NCBI RefSeq assembly: GCF_963924675.1
Contig: NC_089220.1
Location: 54,818,639-54,882,638 of the forward strand
DNA from: Phocoena phocoena
Taxonomy: Eukaryota; Chordata; Mammalia; Artiodactyla; Phocoenidae
Direction: 5' to 3'
DNA: 64,000 nt
The notes below the pieces were generated by a model, which made no database searches, was not told where the DNA came from, and saw nothing but the letters and a program-made list of their open reading frames with translations. Made by a program: the position numbers and the translations under genes. Each line of letters begins with the position of its first letter. The stretch's first letter is position 1. Positions 1 to 12,664 of the stretch are shown one piece after another.

Positions 1-1650
1 ATATCCTGAACTTGGCTCTCCAACCTCAGAGACACAGCCCTTATGCCCAGCCAGAGCACCAAGACCCTGTCATCCACACGGCTCAGAATAAAAGGGAGAA
101 AAAAAGAAAGATAGAAAGAAAAAATAAAATAAAGTTATTAAAATACAAAATAATTATCAAAAGTAAAAAAAAAAATTAAAAATAATAAAGAAAAAACAGA
201 AAGAAAGAAGAGAGCAACCAAACCAAAAAACAAATCCACAAATGATAACAAATGCTAAAAACTATACTAAAAAAAAACCCATGAAAACCAAACAAACAAA
301 CAAACAAAAAATGGACAGACAGAATCCTAGGACAAATTGTATAAGCAAAGCTATACAAACAAAATCACACACAGAAGCATACACAGACACACTCATAAAA
401 AGAGAAAAAGGAAAAAAATATATATATCGTTGCTCCCAAAGTCCACCTTCTCAATTTGGGATGATTCGTTGTCTATTCAGGTATTCCACAGATGCAGGGT
501 ACATGAAGTTGATTGTGGAGATTTCATCCACTGCTCCTGAGGCTGCTGGGAGAGATTTCCCTTTCTCTTCTTTGTTTGCACAGCTCCTGGGGTTCTGCTT
601 TGGATTTGGCCCCATCTCTGTTTGTAGGTCGCCTGAGGGCGTGTGTTTCCGCCAGACAGGACGGGGTTTAAGGAGCAGCTGATTAGGGGGCTCTGGCTCA
701 CTCAGGCCATAGGAGGGGGGGGTATGGAATGTGGGGCAAGCCTGTGGCAGCAGAGGCCAGCATGACATTGCAACAGCCTGAGGCGTGCCGTGCATTCCCC
801 TAGGGAAGTTTTCCCTGGATCACAGAACCCTGGCAGTGGCAGGCTGCACAGACTCCCGGGAGGGGAGGTGTGGATAGTGACCTGTGCTCGCACACAGGCT
901 TCTTGGTGGCAGCAGCAGCAGCCTTAGCATCTCATACCCGTCTCTGCGGTCCGTGCTGTTAGCTGTGGCTCACGCCTGTCTCTGGAGCTCCTTTAAGCAG
1001 CGCTCTTAATCCCGTCTCCTCACGCACCAGGAAACAAAGAGGGAAGAAAAAGTCTCTTGCCTCTTCAGCAGCTCCAGACTTCTTCTCAGACTCCCTCCGG
1101 GGTAGCTGTGGTGCACTAACCCCCTGCAGGCTGTGTTCACGCTGCCAACCCCAGTCCTCTCCTTGGGATCTGAACTCTGAAGCCAGAACTTAAGCTCCCA
1201 GCCCCCACCCACTGCGGCAGGTGAACAGACAAGCCTCTCGGCCTGGAGAGTGCCGGTCAGCACCGATCCTCTGTGCGGGAATCTCCCCACTTTGCCCTCT
1301 GCACCCCTGTTGCTGTGCTCTCCTCTGCAGCTCTGAAGCTTCCCCCCACCCCGCCCACATCCGTCTCTGCCCGCGAAGGGGCTTCCTAGTGTGTGGAAAC
1401 CTTTCCTCCTTCACAGCTCCCTCCCACTGGTGCAGGTCCCGTCCCTATTCTTGGGTCTCTGTTTTCTCTTTTTTCTTTTGCCCTACCCAGGTATGTGGGG
1501 GAGTTTCTTGCCTTTTGGGAAGTCTGAGGTCTTCCGCCAGCGTTCAGTAGGTGCTTTGTAGGAGTTGTTCCACGTGTAGATGTATTTCTGATGTAGTTGT
1601 GGGGAGGAAGGTGATCTCCATGTCTTAACTCTTCTGCCATCTTGAAGGTC
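1..1650 (-). mobile_element. L1 5' UTR, rest of the element outside the window
   Basis: The - strand 5' terminus (GACCTTCAAGATGGCAGAAG) ends at 1650. The sequence is the same subfamily as 40440-42023, in the same order and orientation. The A/T-rich stretch at 100-420 corresponds to the A-rich segment at 40530-40760, and ORF1 would lie left of position 1. Open frames here (for example 242-682 and 1221-1550) are incidental. Confidence 0.85.
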
Positions 1651-1739
1651 CTCCCGACATCTTCACTTTTGTGTCTCATGGGTAGCCCAAATTTGTTGTC
1701 TTCCTGACTGAACTCTTGATTGTCCCCTTCAGATTTGCT

Positions 1740-2590
1740 CCTCCACCAGTCTCTCCCAATTTAGCAAGTGAGGTCTTAATTGCTCAGTTTCTCCTGCTGT
1801 GAGGCATCCTACACATCAGCCTTTTACTTAGCTCCCACGTTGAGTTCATCACCAAGTCCTGTTGATTCTACTTCCAATATATATTTTGAATATGTTGGTT
1901 TCTCTCTTTTTCCATTTCTCTGTCTTGATCCTAACCAATGGTTCTAACCTGAATTATTACAATTGCTCTCTTATTGTCTCTCAGCTTCCACTTTTCTCTC
2001 CTATAGTTTATTTTCTGCCCAGGAGCCACAGAGGTCTTTTAAAAATGCAAATCTGATCATATCACTTTGGTGTAAATCCATTTATTTGGTTTTGCCTTGC
2101 ATTTAGGATAAAACCCCCCATCCTTAACATGCCCTAAAAGACCTTGGGAGCTTTGAACCTGACTATCCTGCCAGACTGTTCTCCTGCTGAACTCCCCCAG
2201 TCCCTGTCAGCTTCCTACTGTCCCATCACTCTCATCTTTCTGTTCTTTAAACACTCTGGAGTTCTTTCTCAATTTAAGGACTTCACACATCTTGTTTTGT
2301 TTGCTTACTTTCCTCTCGTCTTTTTACCAGGCTGACTCCTACGCATCCATCAGGCCTCATCTTAAATTGTACTTCCTCAGAGAACCCTTTCCTGATTTCT
2401 CAGATTAGCTGAGCCCCTATATTATTTGCTTTCATAGAACCTTGTATTAAAGAATATTAAACAATAGCTATCAAAGTATTCATGTATGTAATTAAGAGCT
2501 TAGGGTATATATTTCTATTAAGATCCATTCAGAGATGTGTACTAAGAGCTTAGCACAGTGGCTGGTAGACATTAGGTCTTCAGTAAAAAT
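1740..2590 (+). mobile_element. LINE2 (L2) 3' region
   Basis: Typical L2 3' phrases appear in order: AATGCAAATCTGATCATATC, TTTAGGATAAAACCC, a coding-like middle with TCATCTTAAATTGTACTTCCTC, and a terminal CTTAGCACAGTGGCTGG followed by a TTCAGTAAAAATAG end. The copy is old and diverged. Confidence 0.75.
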
Positions 2591-2594
2591 AGTT

Positions 2595-3890
2595 TAAAAT
2601 GAAGGAGTTCATAAATTATCATACAGCTGTCAATGATCATATTTTATAATTAAGGATGTAAGGAAATGTTCATAATTTCCTTCATAAAAAACAAAGAATA
2701 CAAAACAGCATTTAGAATATAATCTCAGTTTGGAAAAAAAAGTTACCCATTTATTTATTTCCATTTTAAAAAGTCTGGAAGAATTCCTTCTGGCCCACCC
2801 TAGATTTTAACATTTGGGGGAGAATTTTAAGTTTTTAAAATTTTACTATTTTGGGCTGTAGGGATTACAGGCGATTTCTATTTTTTATACTTTTCTGTAT
2901 TTTTCCACTGAAACTTCATCACCTTTATTATCAGAAAAAGTAAAAGTTATTTAAAAAGAAAAAATCAGTTATTGGTACTGTATTCAAATACAGGCTCATT
3001 TCAGATCTTTTATATTATTGCCTTCCGCTTCCTTCAGCCTTCGCAAATCTCCATTTTAAAATGTACGGTGCATCTTACTCTGGTTCAAAACATCTTTGTG
3101 CTCAATGATCAGCTGCATGGAGAGGATATAACAGCTCAAAAGTATGATGCTTGTGAATCATAGGGCACCAGGGTTTGTAAATGATCCGATTAGCCGGAGA
3201 ATTAGTCAGGGACACTGAACAAAGAAAATTTGTTCAAATATATTCGGTAACTGCTCACTGGAATATGAACAAAAATCCCTTATCTTTGGGAAATGTATGG
3301 CTTATTTATTAGTGCAGGTTCTTTGAGGAAATATATAGGTAACAAGCTGTGAAAGTCTTCAGCTGTTTCATTCTTTACAGTACAGTGCTTAACCATTTAA
3401 AAAGAAAACCCTAATTTGCAAAGTTACATTGACGTTGTAATTTTTGCATATTTAATAAACCTTAGCTACTTTAACTGAAAAGTGGAATTTTTTATGGAAT
3501 GCTACCTTTTTCTTTCCTGCATACATCTTAGATTTAATTTGGCATGGGACACATCAACCTTGGCTCTTAGAGACAAGGTTAGAATCTGTAGCGCATGAAA
3601 ACAAGCTCTTCTAAACCCTTTTTTTTTTTTTTTTTGGTTTGCCACACATTCTGTGCCAGCTTTGGAGAGAACACAAAGAATGAGAATGATCCTTTTACTT
3701 AGCTTGACAGAAAATTATGAGAGTAGATGGAAATATTTTCCTTTTTAGAATAGAGAGGATAACATTTCCCCACACCCTCATTCCTCTTAGAATGCCAACA
3801 AGGTAGGACTTGTCATACTGTAAAGCAAAACAGCAATTGAGGAGGTTTTACATGTTTTGAATAAAGCTGTGATTGTCTAATATATAGTAT
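2595..3890. other. AT-rich sequence without recognised gene
   Basis: Only short open frames and a T tract (3619-3637) are visible. I see no repeat family I can name and no splice-framed conserved exon. Confidence 0.5.
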
Positions 3891-3897
3891 TCTGATT

Positions 3898-4122
3898 TTT
3901 TTAAAAATGTTTATTTGGCTGCACTGAGTCTTAGTTGCGGCACGTGGGATCTTTAGTTGCGGCATGTGGGCTCTTTTAGTTGTGGCATGTGGGATCTTTA
4001 GTTGCGGAATGCAGGCTCCTTTAGTTGCAGCACGTGGGATCTAGTTCCCTGACCAGGGATCGAACCCAGGCCCCCTGCATTGGAGTGCAAAGTTTTAACC
4101 ACTGGACCACCAGGGAAGTCCC
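3898..4122 (-). mobile_element. CHR-1-type SINE
   Basis: The - strand head (GGGACTTCCCTGGTGGTCC) ends at 4122, the body has repeated GTTGCGGCATGTGGG-type units, and the T-rich end is at 3897-3905. The flanks share TCTGATTTTTTTAA at 3891 and 4123, a target-site duplication. Confidence 0.9.
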
Positions 4123-4139
4123 TCTGATTTTTTTTAAGT

Positions 4140-7100
4140 AGAAATTCAGACTGGTCTCATTATTATCAAGAAGATATTCTTTGGCTTGATATCTAAAAAG
4201 TTTTAATGCTATGTTGAAAAATCAGATGTGTATCAAAGCAACTTTTTCGGTTGAATTTAAGATTTGAAAAGATCCAATTCTCTAAATGATTCATATTATT
4301 ATTCCATTTTTTCCTTAGAAAGAAAGATAAATTATCTGCACTTAATGGTGATATATATCCAGTTTACCCATTTACAGGAGACTCAATAAAATTAGCTTTC
4401 TTTGAAAAGTTTGCACTATGATTCACCTGAAAAATATGACTTGAATGAAGCTAGAAAAAGTTTAATAAAATTATATAGTGAGGACTCTTCATTGCATGTG
4501 ATATAATCTGGCTTAAAGGGAAGAAGGAGTTTATTGACTCAAATAACTGAAAATTCCAGGCATAGGTCAGGCTTCAGGCAAAGCTTATCTGAATGCTAAA
4601 ATAAGGTCCTCAAGACTTAGTCTCTCATGAACTCTTAACTTTTTTCCCCTTACTTTTGCATTAGCTTCACTTCAGGCAGGCTAACTAACTGCACTCTCTT
4701 CCACCTTTCTCCCCCTTTTAGGGCAAACATTTCTCTTCCCTAAATTTATAACAAAATATACTTGGGATTGAGTTCTTTTGGCCCTGACTGCCCTAGCTTG
4801 GATTCCCTAAATTAAATCACTCTGTTCAACAGGTGTGCTTCTCTGATGGACAGGAACTGAGGCACCTGCAAGTCCAGAGTCAGGGTGAGATCCATCCACC
4901 TGCTCTATATGGACTGAGAATGGGCAGAGGCAAGATATCCCCAATTGCTATTATGTGAATACAGATTTGTTGTGGACAGAGAAAAATGATAGATACCCAA
5001 TACAACTACATAATTGTTTTTACATATGGAAGTCATAGTGATATAAACATATCTGTATATATATGTATGTATATATGAATGGTCTCAGATTAGGAGAGAG
5101 GAAAGCATTGGAAGACATAAAATTTTTGACACCAGTGAAGGCTAGGAGACTATTTTGCCTGATGCCCTGAGACTTATTATTATGGAGGATAAAGAAGAAT
5201 ATGTCTCCTAGGTGATTGCTACTTGCTGGGCTACTGAGGAACCATTGTGAAGGGTATCTTTTGATCAAATAGGGGTTCTGTGGAATTTGTTTGCTCGTGC
5301 TTAGATGGTTCCTTTTAACTGAACATATTGATCTGAGTACCTCTTATGAGCAAAACAGTCTTGGGCGTTCAAAAAATACTCAATAATGAAATAGCAGGTC
5401 ATCTTTGTACTTCAAAGTTATGGGCTTTATATGGGCTTTATATTGCTTATTGCTAATCTAGGGCAGCTTGTCACTCCTGAAGACTATGTTATATTGGAGG
5501 CACATAGTATTTGAAATATCTTTAGCAGGTTATCTTCTCTTAAAATTGGCCTGAGAAATCTAAAGAACCTTCAGACCCACTAGGGGTCCTTTCTGAGTGG
5601 AATGTATTTATAATTTTATTTAAATATACTCCTTACATTAGGTATTGAATGAAAGTGTTGGGAGGGAGATATTTGCAAGACACTTATAGGATAATGTGTG
5701 ATCCCTTACAAATTTATTCTTGTAAGTGATACTGGTAATTATATGTTGCTCTGCCTCTTCATTCATATGTCTGTTTGGATGGGCCTAAACATTCTATGTG
5801 AGGACAGTCTCTTCGAGTTTTAATTGAAGTCATATTATCTGAGATCTTACAGAGTCTCTTGGAATCCTGTAAGGAGTCCAGAATAAGTATGAGACATCAC
5901 CTGAGACTAGATTGAGCCTTCTCAAGTGAATCTCACCAAAGATATTTTCCTGAGCCTCCTTGCTCTAAATTCTTCCCTTTTCTCAATTTCCTTTTTTCTT
6001 TAAGTTTCTAGGAAGTAAGAAGGTACAGGTTCTGTTTGGCTTGAAATTTAGAGTTCTTTGATTACTGTCTACCTTCACCTTTGAGTCACAAAATGAAGGC
6101 CATCTAAGGACTTCCTAAAATAAGCAACATGGTGCTCTGACACCCACAACTGGTGGTTAGCAGGTATCACAATATTAGCATTGAAGAGATAGGGCTGTTT
6201 GTGACAATTCAGTTCTCACTTTTGCCCACAATGAAAAAATGCATTATCTCTGCTAGGAATAAATGTTGCATGATTCTTAAACTATGTATTTTGAAAACAA
6301 ATCATTGCATTTACAGTTTTCTTTCCTTGCTGGTAGCATGGATAAAATGCAATTTATATATTAGGCATCTTGGTTGTTCTGAAAAGCAGTCATAATGAAA
6401 TGTTTAAGGTTGTTGGTTTCAAAAACAAATTTTAGAAAGAAGTTTGCCTTAGTAAGGTTTTTTAATTTTACCCCTACCAGGAGGAAATTATGTTTCTTGA
6501 ATAAGAAAATGAACATTTTTCCCGAGCAAATTGGAATGAAGAAAATCAGTAAGGGCTTAGAATTTTGAAAAGGAAATGAAGTGTCAACTCTAGATATGAT
6601 AGGTCCTCTTTTCCATCTGGTGGTGGCATTGGTGTAAATAAGAAATTTTTGAGCTGGATAATTTAATTGAAAAGCAGATGATGCTGTCTTTCCTACTGAC
6701 TAGGGTCTATTTCAAGTTCTCATTACCATAGGCACAAAATGTATTGAAGAAAGTAAATAGGTCAATGAACCTCAAGTGCAATTAAGTTCTCATGTGTAGG
6801 GCAATAACTTTAGCCTATCTCTTCCAAACTTTTAAAAATACCCCAGTCAACCAACAGCAACTTTTAATGAGACATGAGCAAGGAACACTCAGAATCTGTA
6901 AGATGGGAAATCAGATAGCTATGGCGAAATTGTTGCTCTGCTACACATACGTTTACTCCATTTGCTCTTAATGAAGCACTGCCACTTTCTGTGTTCCTGC
7001 ATTTAATTCCACTTTCTGTATGTGCTAGTTTCACCTTCCTAGGGATAAAGAGATGCATACATTCCAAAGAAATGAATCAGTAAAGAGGAGAAACATCTTC

Positions 7101-7155
7101 CTGGTACAACATTAAAAAAGAGACAAGGGAGAAGAAAAGCAAGCAACATGTATGG
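4140..7155. other. Unique AT-rich intergenic sequence
   Basis: No coding frame longer than about 82 codons and no repeat I can assign. A small TATG-rich stretch lies near 5050-5075. Nothing suggests an exon. Confidence 0.5.
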
Positions 7156-7159
7156 TTGA

Positions 7160-7295
7160 AAGACCGGTGAATTAGGAATCAGAAGTCTTGGTTAATTTAG
7201 CTTTAGTTCTGCTGTTTAGGAGCCATGTGGACCTTGGGTAAATTATTCACCTTCTCCTGTTCTCAATTAATTACATTATCTATAAAATTTAAAAA
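7160..7295 (-). mobile_element. MIR SINE fragment
   Basis: The core reads AGCCATGTGGACCTTGGGTA followed by TTCTCAATTAATTACATTATC, the reverse of the MIR core and cytological-end consensus. It is short and diverged. Confidence 0.6.
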
Positions 7296-7429
7296 AGTGA
7301 TTTATATAATCCAACTTAATTTTATACTATGATATCCAAATGAAATTTTAAAAAATGATTTCATAATTTAAAAAAACAACCTCATTTAAAAAATCAGGAC
7401 CTTTGTATTTTTTGTTTGTTTTTGAGCTC

Positions 7430-7496
7430 ACTTTTTTTTTATTGAAGTATAGTTGATTTACAATGTTGTGTTAGTTTCAGGTGTACAGCAAAGTGA

Positions 7497-7547
<51 letters not shown>

Positions 7548-7870
7548 CTTTTCAGATTCTTTTCCCTTATAGGTTCTTACAAAATATTGAGTATAGTTCT
7601 CTGTGCTATACAGTAGGTCCTTGTTGGTTGTCTACTTTGTATATAGTAGTGTGTATATGTTAATCCCAAACTCCTAATTTATCCCTCCCTCACTTCCCCC
7701 TTTGGTAATTATAAGTTTGTTTTCTATATCTGTGAGTCTATTTCTGTTTTGTAAATAAGTTCGTTTGTATCTTTTTCTTTAAGATTTCACGTATAAGTGA
7801 TATCATATGATATTTGTCTTTGTTTGGTTTACTTCACTTAGTATGATATTCTCTAGGAGGAACTTTTGTA
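7430..7870 (-). mobile_element. L1 3' end, 5'-truncated
   Basis: A T tract is followed by ATTGAAGTATAGTTGATTTACAATG and the artiodactyl L1 3' UTR phrases (ATACAGTAGGTCCTTGTTGG, TATAGTAGTGTGTATATG). It is cut off near 7870, before ORF2. Confidence 0.85.
7499..7545. repeat. (TA)n microsatellite
   Basis: About 23 uninterrupted TA units sit inside the L1 3' UTR. The same UTR position holds a TA tract in the L1 at 50624. Confidence 0.97.
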
Positions 7871-8224
7871 CTAAAATTGTCATTTGGGATCCACAATTAC
7901 TTTTAGTTTTGGTGTGTAGGGATAAACATGCAATTTTGAATCTTGGAACAGGAGAAGAGCTTGGATTTGCTTAGAAGCAGCAGGAGAAAAGCCTGAAATT
8001 TTGGAAACAGTGGCATTGCACTTCATTAATTTCTACCTGGCCTATTCTCTCCCTATCCTTAGCTTTCTTTCTTGGGGTTAACTCCCTTGTTGAAGCAATT
8101 GCAAATTTAGAACTGCATGAATTTCATCAGTTTTATTTTTATTTATTTGTTTGTTTTATTTTAGTCCACCTTTCCATTGGGAATATATATTCCTTGGGAG
8201 AGCTCCTAATACTAGCATTGAATA

Positions 8225-8400
8225 ATAGTTTTTGAGGAGTGTACATTTGTTGTCTTTTTTCATTTGATCTTCATAAGGTAGGTGTCATTATCATTATCAT
8301 TATGTAATGTGTCCAGGGCCACCAAGTTACTGAGAGGCAGAGTGAGGACTCAGACCCCGGTCTTTTTGTTTCTAGAGCCCATCCTGTCTACCTTAGGAGG
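8225..8400 (+). mobile_element. MIR SINE (first of two adjacent copies)
   Basis: CATAAGGTAGGTGTCATTAT is followed by GTCCAGGGCCACCAAGTTAC, GAGGCAGAGTGAGGACTCAGA and TAGAGCCCATCCTGTCTACC, in MIR order. Confidence 0.65.
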
Positions 8401-8419
8401 CAGCATAACACAGTGGTTG

Positions 8420-8695
8420 CCAATAACAACAATAAGTAAATGCTTATATCATTCTCACTGTGTGTCAGGTGTAGTTCTAAGCCCTTTAGATATACTAAAA
8501 CCCATAATCGTCATAACAGTTCTATGATGCAGGTCCTATTATTATACCCATGTGACAAATGAAGAAATAGCCACAGGGAAGTTAGGTAATTACCCTAAGA
8601 TCACACAGATAGGAAGTGCCAGAGCTGGAGTTTGAACCCATGAATGCAGTTCCACAGTCTACAATCTTATACCTTAACACTACCTCTCTATCAAG
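8420..8695 (+). mobile_element. MIR SINE (second of two adjacent copies)
   Basis: The order is typical: CTGTGTGTCAGGTGTAGTTC, TATGATGCAGGTCCTATTAT, a diverged GATCACACAGATAGGAAGTG core and GAGTTTGAACCCATGAATG. Confidence 0.8.
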
Positions 8696-8699
8696 CTAC

Positions 8700-9433
8700 T
8701 ACTTTCCAGGAGGAGAATTTTGAAGTTAATTCTTGCTTTTTACAATAGTTGTGTTCCTGGAACATTTCCTGAATTAGTCATTCATTCTCATTTTTTTAAA
8801 AAATGAAAAATAAGTTATGTTAACGTAAGAGATAAAGTGACTGAAGTGGGGGAAAAAAAGGGCCTGGGGGTTGTAATGAAGCAAATTATTATGGCAAGAG
8901 TACTGCAAGAGGGGCCAACTTATCTGGTAGTGCAGGCATAACAAGAATAAAGAGAAGGTATTTTAACTTGCTTGAAAGGTGTTTGTCTGGGGGCTCTGAC
9001 ATGCTTCCACGTTTCTTGGCCCAGGTTATCTCCAGTGTGTTGGCCTGGGTTTGGGGGAGTGTCCTCACTAACTTGAAGGCCTGGAGTTGGGATCCAATTA
9101 GTTTCCTACTGGAGTTATCTCTAGTGATGCAGGGCATCAGTATGATTTTCACACTCTCTGTACCATTCATTAGTCAAGAAGATGGGCACATTTTAGCGTG
9201 CTGTTGTCAGGTTTGGCAGAAAAAATCAATGGAAGAAAGGGGCATGTGGAAGGGTTTGCTTTCTATAGGTCTCCAGACTTTATAGATTTTTGTATTGGGG
9301 CCTAGGAATTAGTTGTTATTTTGGAGAATTGAATGGAGATATTTGTTCAATAACCATATTTCCTCTTGTTTATACTGAGAACTCCTCAAAGACCCTGGGT
9401 TTTGGCTTTATCTTGTGTTCCTTTGTTCTACTG
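8700..9433. other. Unique sequence
   Basis: No gene or repeat recognised. The overlapping frames at 8889-9170 (-) and 8968-9285 (+) lie opposite each other and have no known domain. Confidence 0.45.
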
Positions 9434-9443
9434 AAGACATACT

Positions 9444-9658
9444 TTTTTTTTTTTTTTTTTTGCGGTAAGCGGGCCTCTTGCTGTTGTGGCCTCTCCCGTT
9501 GCATAGCACAGGCTCCGGACGCACAGGCTCAGCGGCCATGGCTCACGGGCCCAGCCGCTCCGCAGCGCGGCATGTGGGATCTTCCCAGACCGGGGCACGA
9601 ACCCCTGTCCCCTGCATTGGCAGGCGGACTCTCAACCACTGCGCCACCAGGGAAGCCC
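9444..9658 (-). mobile_element. CHR-2-type SINE
   Basis: A T tract is followed by the reverse complement of the CHR-2 body, ending in CCACCAGGGAAGCCC. The target-site duplication AAGACATACT is exact at 9434-9443 and 9659-9668. Divergence from the other copies is low, so insertion was recent on a cetacean scale. Confidence 0.95.
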
Positions 9659-9669
9659 AAGACATACTT

Positions 9670-10565
9670 CTTAAAGTTCCTTAAAGTAGTGCTGCTGAGG
9701 GAGGTGAGGGAGATGAAAACCTCAAAATGCCTTGGTTGGAAACCTTAGTCTGGCTAGAAGTAAGTCTCTCATTAGATCAAATATGGTAAACTTAGTGTGG
9801 AGGAGTTTTGTGTGATATAGGACAATGGGTAGTGTTCCAGAATGTGAGGGGTGTGTTTGAATTGGGAAAAAATGCATTTTTACAGGTAGAAAAAAAGGAA
9901 ACTTTTAAAAGTAGAAAACAAACTGGAGCCTATGCTGCAGTCATCTGGGTATGGAGCTTGTGGAGTCATCAGACTTGGAGTGAACACCTATAGACAGGAG
10001 CAGTTATCAGAGAGGTCCAAGATGTCAGCTGTTTTTGAGTATGCCAGTGACCATGGACGTGCAATTTCATCCCTGAATGGCAGGGAACTCCTAGATACCA
10101 TTTTATTATGACAGAGGCCTGTAATGTCTTCAAATTCAGCAGGCAGTAGAGGAGCCCTTCATGTTTCCATGTCTGAGTTTTGGGTTGTTCTCACACCCAC
10201 ACATTTCAATGGGAGATTTATATCCTCCAAGACTTTGGGTGACCAAAAGTTTTAGGTTCTAGAGTTAAGGATTTTAAATAGGCCAAAAAAGGATGTGTGC
10301 TCCTGGTAGGGATGGAAGTTATAGGAGTGACTGTTTTGGACCAGAATATAGAGAATAAGAGCCCCAAGCTAGGTAACTTTTTTGTAGGGAAACTATTTGG
10401 CTTAGTAGAATACTGTGCTCCATGTCTGAGGAGAGCTGTCCTGCTGCTGCTAGACCCTGCTATGACATGTTGACATGGCAGGCCTACCTGATGTACTCTA
10501 GGTGGCAGTGTTGCTGCTGATTTTTAAACAGGGCTGTCCAGGTACCCAGCTCCTTTTCTAGGAGG
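9670..10565. other. Unique sequence
   Basis: No gene or repeat recognised; frames here are short and lack domain signatures. Confidence 0.45.
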
Positions 10566-10569
10566 TACA

Positions 10570-10795
10570 TAGTAGCACTAACACTTAAACAGCCCTCACT
10601 GTGTTACTTGCAGGGTTCTGTTTTACACATTTTAACTTCTTTAACTGAAAGCATGTGAGACTGGTGTGCTATTATATCCCCATTTTTAAAGATTAGGAAA
10701 TTGAGGCACAAAGAACTTATGGAACTGGCCCAAGTTGAGTGGCAGAACTGGAATTTGAACTCAGGCCATGTAACTCCAGAGTTGGTGCTTTGCTG
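10570..10795 (+). mobile_element. MIR SINE
   Basis: TATATCCCCATTTTTAAAGA, AAATTGAGGCACAAAGAACT, GTGGCAGAACTGGAATTTGA and CTCAGGCCATGTAACTCCAG follow the MIR consensus order. Confidence 0.78.
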
Positions 10796-10799
10796 CTTC

Positions 10800-11835
10800 T
10801 TGTGGGATAATTTTAGGGTTCTGGTGAACCCAGACACTAGGAGGGGCATGGGGGAAACCTGATGCAAATTTCCTGCATCCACCAAGCTGAGCACTGTGTT
10901 TCTACTTTGTTGGAGCAGGCAACTTTTCCCTAGATGTCTGTCTTGTCAGGTGCTGTGCCCTACCTAGCATGTTTCCTGATGTCTCCTTTAGACACAGAGA
11001 GGGTATTTTCTACTTCCAAGTGGAACTCAGACTGCTAGGTGCCTCCAAACAGATACAAGTCATACCCTGCTGGGCTGTGGACATTGTGGACCAGGCACTG
11101 GTCCAATAGGCCCAACCGTGCATCAGACTCAAGCATGTCTATGTCCATACTGTGAACACCAACTACAGGTGATTCCTACTGGAGGTGTGGCCTTATTTTA
11201 AATTCAAATGGCAGTGATTACATTTGAAACACAATCTTTGTAGAAATGAAGGAAAATGCTGAAGTTTATTGGCCACAGTGAACTGTCTGAAGATGCACAT
11301 TCTGTTCGACAGCAAATGGAAGAAAATACTAAGTGGCCGTTTTCTCATCTCATATACTGACCCTCAATTTCCACAGCTCTTTCCTTGCTGGAGGGTCCAT
11401 GGCATGAAATTTTCATGCTTCCTCTTTTTGTCTGAATTTTGTGGTGTGCTTTGCCTTTGTACCCCTCCCGGGTTCTATTCCTTTTGCCATACCCTGGATT
11501 TGGGGCCCTCACATAGGGAGATGTTTTCAGATGCAGAACCAGAGTCCCATATTAGGAGAGTGACTGTACAGTTGATCCGGTGCCTGGTGTCTCTGTTCCT
11601 GCCAGTAATGCATAGCCCTGTGCTTTTAAGCTTGTGGTCCTCTGACCTGTGGGATGGGTGCGTCAGGTCTTCTTTCTGCATTTTGAGGGTGCTGGTACTC
11701 TTTGCAAAGAAGAAAAAAATGAGGCTGTATCACTTTGTCAGATGCATCAGCCATAGTGTGGTAACTAACCAAGATTTCTACTCGGTTCCCTAAATCTGCT
11801 GCCCTCCTGTAGCCTCTTTCCCATTGAAGGTACCA
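10800..11835. other. Unique sequence with one 174-codon open frame of doubtful reality
   Basis: The + strand frame 11269-11793 is the longest outside repeats, but it shows no domain, no signal peptide and low-complexity Leu/Ser/Phe composition. It is probably chance. Confidence 0.4.
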
Positions 11836-11839
11836 CCAT

Positions 11840-12660
11840 CTAGCCAGCTACACATGCCTGGACATCTTTGCTATCAATTATCTCTTAAGCTGTATTCACT
11901 AAATCTTAAGGAGTCTGCCTTTTTACTATCTCTTGAATCTGACCTCTCTTCTCCATTTCCATTGCCCTGTTTAGTTCAGGCCTGCCTTGTTTCTCATCTG
12001 CATTAACATAGTAGCCTCCACTCTGAATCCTATTGCTGCCATTCTATTTTAATTTCTACTTCAAGCATAATGATGTCAGTCTTCTGCTTAAAATCCTAAA
12101 TGTTCTCCATAATATTCAGAATAAAGTTAAACTGTTATGGCGTGGTTCAAAACAACCTTTAATGTCTTCTCCTACTTACCTGTCCTGTCCTATGTCCTTT
12201 CTTACTCACACATGAATGATTTGTCAGCCATTCCAACCGCTTGTAGTCTCCTGAATTTGTTCTGTTTTGTGACTTTTATACTGTTTTTCTTTGTCTCTGA
12301 AATAACTATATCTACTTGCTTCACTCCTGATCTTTGTTTTTCTTTTCTCAGACTCAGCCCAGGTGTCATCATCTGTGGGAAACCTGCCTTGACCTTCTGG
12401 TCTGACTTTTTGCTCTTATGTTTTATTCCCAAAGCACATTTGCAGACAAATACGCCAGCCATCGTTGCATTGTATTGTAACCGTATGTGTTTTTTGTTTT
12501 TTACTTGTCTGATACTTTGCGTGGTATCTTCCTCACCACGCTTTGAGCTTTTTGAGAGAAGGATGATATATCATTCATTCTTCGATTCCCTGTACTTAGC
12601 ATAGTGCTTGTTTTGTAGTAGATATCTATAAATCTTTGTTGAATGGAGGAGTAAAGAAAG
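11840..12660 (+). mobile_element. LINE2 (L2) 3' region
   Basis: CTTCTGCTTAAAATCCTAAATG, ATTCAGAATAAAGTTAAAC, GCCCAGGTGTCATCATCTG-like and the terminal TTGAGCTTTTTGAGAGAAGG through CTTAGCATAGTGCTTG match the L2 3' end. The copy finishes near TCTTTGTTGAATGGA. Confidence 0.78.
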
Positions 12661-12664
12661 CGCA

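Noticed and set aside
242..682. 146-codon + strand frame with Lys/Thr/Gln-rich start
   Set aside because: Falls in the A-rich part of an L1 5' UTR.
9478..9684. Recurring frames with GLSRCxAQAPDxQAQ at several places, resembling a protein family
   Set aside because: All are translations of the same CHR SINE in different copies.
11269..11793. 174-codon + strand open frame in non-repeat sequence
   Set aside because: No domain or family resemblance, Leu/Ser/Phe-rich chance-like composition, no start context or splice support, opposite-strand frame in the same place.
12137..12604. 155-codon + strand open frame
   Set aside because: Lies inside an L2 3' region; consistent with pyrimidine-rich L2 sequence rather than a gene.
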